In this document: positions 4,472-5,095 of the stretch, piece after piece | How positions within the stretch are numbered: the first letter of the stretch is position 1 | Layout of the letters: each line of letters begins with the position of its first letter | DNA from: JACDAN01 sp035535195 | Lineage (GTDB): Bacteria > Actinomycetota > Thermoleophilia > Gaiellales > Gaiellaceae | DNA: 5,095 nt | Direction of reading: 5' to 3' | NCBI GenBank assembly: GCA_035535195.1 | Contig: DATLQK010000071.1 | Span: forward strand, 1 to 5,095 | Notes under the pieces: model-generated | The model's input: only the letters and a program-made list of their open reading frames with translations | Databases searched by the model: none | What the model was told of the DNA's origin: nothing | Made by a program: the position numbers and the translations under genes

Positions 4472-5095
4472 TCAGCCCGAGGAGCGGGACGACCCGCGCA
4501 CCCGTCCCGACGACCGCGGCGCGGACGGCTCCTTGACGTCGCCCGCGAGCTCGGCGTCCAGCGTGGTCAGCAGGTCCAGCACGCCGCCGAGATGCGCGTG
4601 GATCTCGTCGCGAGTGCGCTCCGCCTCGGCGAACTCCGCCTGGACCCGCTGACCCTCGACCACCGCCTCGCGACGCGCCGTCTCGACGATGTGAGCCGCC
4701 CGCCGCTCCGCGTCGGCGACCTTGGCCTGGAGGGCGGCGCCGGACTTCTTCGTGACGGCCGCTTCCTGCGTGGCCTGCTCGACGATCGTGTCGGCCGTCT
4801 GGGTGGCGGCAGCCTTCATCCGAGCAGCCTCCGCCTCGGCCGCTCGGCGGATCTCGTGCGCATAACGCTCTCCGTCCGCCCGCAGTTGCCCGGCCTCTTC
4901 CTCGGCCAGGCTGAGGATTGTGCTGACTCGGGGGCCGACGGCGACGGGACGATCACTGTGCGCCTGCTCGTTGCGCTCCGCGGCGGCCAGCCGTTCGACC
5001 GCTTCGTCGAGCTCGGCGTTGAGGGCCGACTCGCGCTCCTGGGCCTTGGTCAGCTCCATGGTGCGCTCCGCGGCGGTTCGGCGCGCAGTGGTGAG
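4472..5095 (-). CDS. DivIVA-like coiled-coil protein (copy 3, first in order; N-terminus outside window)
   Basis: The reading frame is open to the right window edge, giving 207 visible residues. The Met at 5059-5057 is probably internal: the 12 codons before it (LTTARRTAAERT) match TARRIAADRT of copy 1. Over 62 ungapped residues from TARR, copies 1 and 3 share 29 identities by hand count. About 29 residues including the DivIVA motif would therefore lie beyond the window. Visible parts, numbered from the edge: helix 1-45, conserved patch PRVSTILSLAEEEAGQLR (55-72), coiled coil to about 160, helix IHAHLGGVLDLLTTLDAELAG (165-185), and a short Ser/Arg/Gly tail. No membrane segment is visible. The stop (4474-4472) is about 39 bases before the preferred start of copy 2, so the two are probably co-transcribed. 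A general structural or polar scaffold role is inferred from the family. Confidence 0.85.
   Translation of the reverse strand, partial: LTTARRTAAERTMELTKAQERESALNAELDEAVERLAAAERNEQAHSDRPVAVGPRVSTILSLAEEEAGQLRADGERYAHEIRRAAEAEAARMKAAATQTADTIVEQATQEAAVTKKSGAALQAKVADAERRAAHIVETARREAVVEGQRVQAEFAEAERTRDEIHAHLGGVLDLLTTLDAELAGDVKEPSAPRSSGRVRGSSRSSG

Noticed and set aside
2650..5000. Repeated GCCTCGGCC-like strings suggesting a DNA repeat array
   Set aside because: They are irregularly spaced and reflect Glu-Ala codon pairs of the coiled coils on the - strand, not a repeat array or CRISPR.

Overview
The window is G+C-rich DNA with strong G/C preference at third codon positions. It carries a Pup-proteasome locus, which points to an actinomycete (Actinomycetota). 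No RNA gene, insertion sequence or CRISPR array is visible. The genus cannot be told from this stretch.

Left half, + strand (1-2273): the last 19 codons of pup, then prcB (proteasome beta subunit), prcA (alpha subunit) and a glutathione-peroxidase-family thiol peroxidase. Each junction is a 4-base stop/start overlap (GTGA, ATGA, ATGA), so the four genes read as one translationally coupled operon. Pup tags proteins, PrcB and PrcA form the 20S core that degrades them, and the peroxidase would remove peroxides. A role for the whole operon in oxidative-stress protein quality control is inference.

Right half, - strand (2270-5095): three consecutive, related DivIVA-domain coiled-coil proteins. The most upstream is cut by the right window edge, the middle one is complete, and the third runs tail to tail into the peroxidase gene. 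The two convergent genes share the palindrome CTAG (2270-2273), with each strand reading TAG from it. A GC-rich hairpin just past the peroxidase stop, inside the end of the DivIVA-like gene, may end the + strand transcript. The three paralogues share an N-terminal DivIVA segment (visible in two), a conserved R-[IV]-x-x-[IM]-L patch, a long Ala/Glu/Arg coiled coil and a short conserved C-terminal helix. They probably form cytoskeletal or polar scaffolds, but their exact role is unknown.

The window is densely coding. The only gaps are about 111 bp between the second and third DivIVA-like genes and about 39 bp between the first and second. No clearly new enzymatic system is present. The most notable points are the triplicated DivIVA-like cluster abutting a proteasome operon, the peroxidase coupled to prcA, and the long acidic, Pro-rich tail on PrcA.
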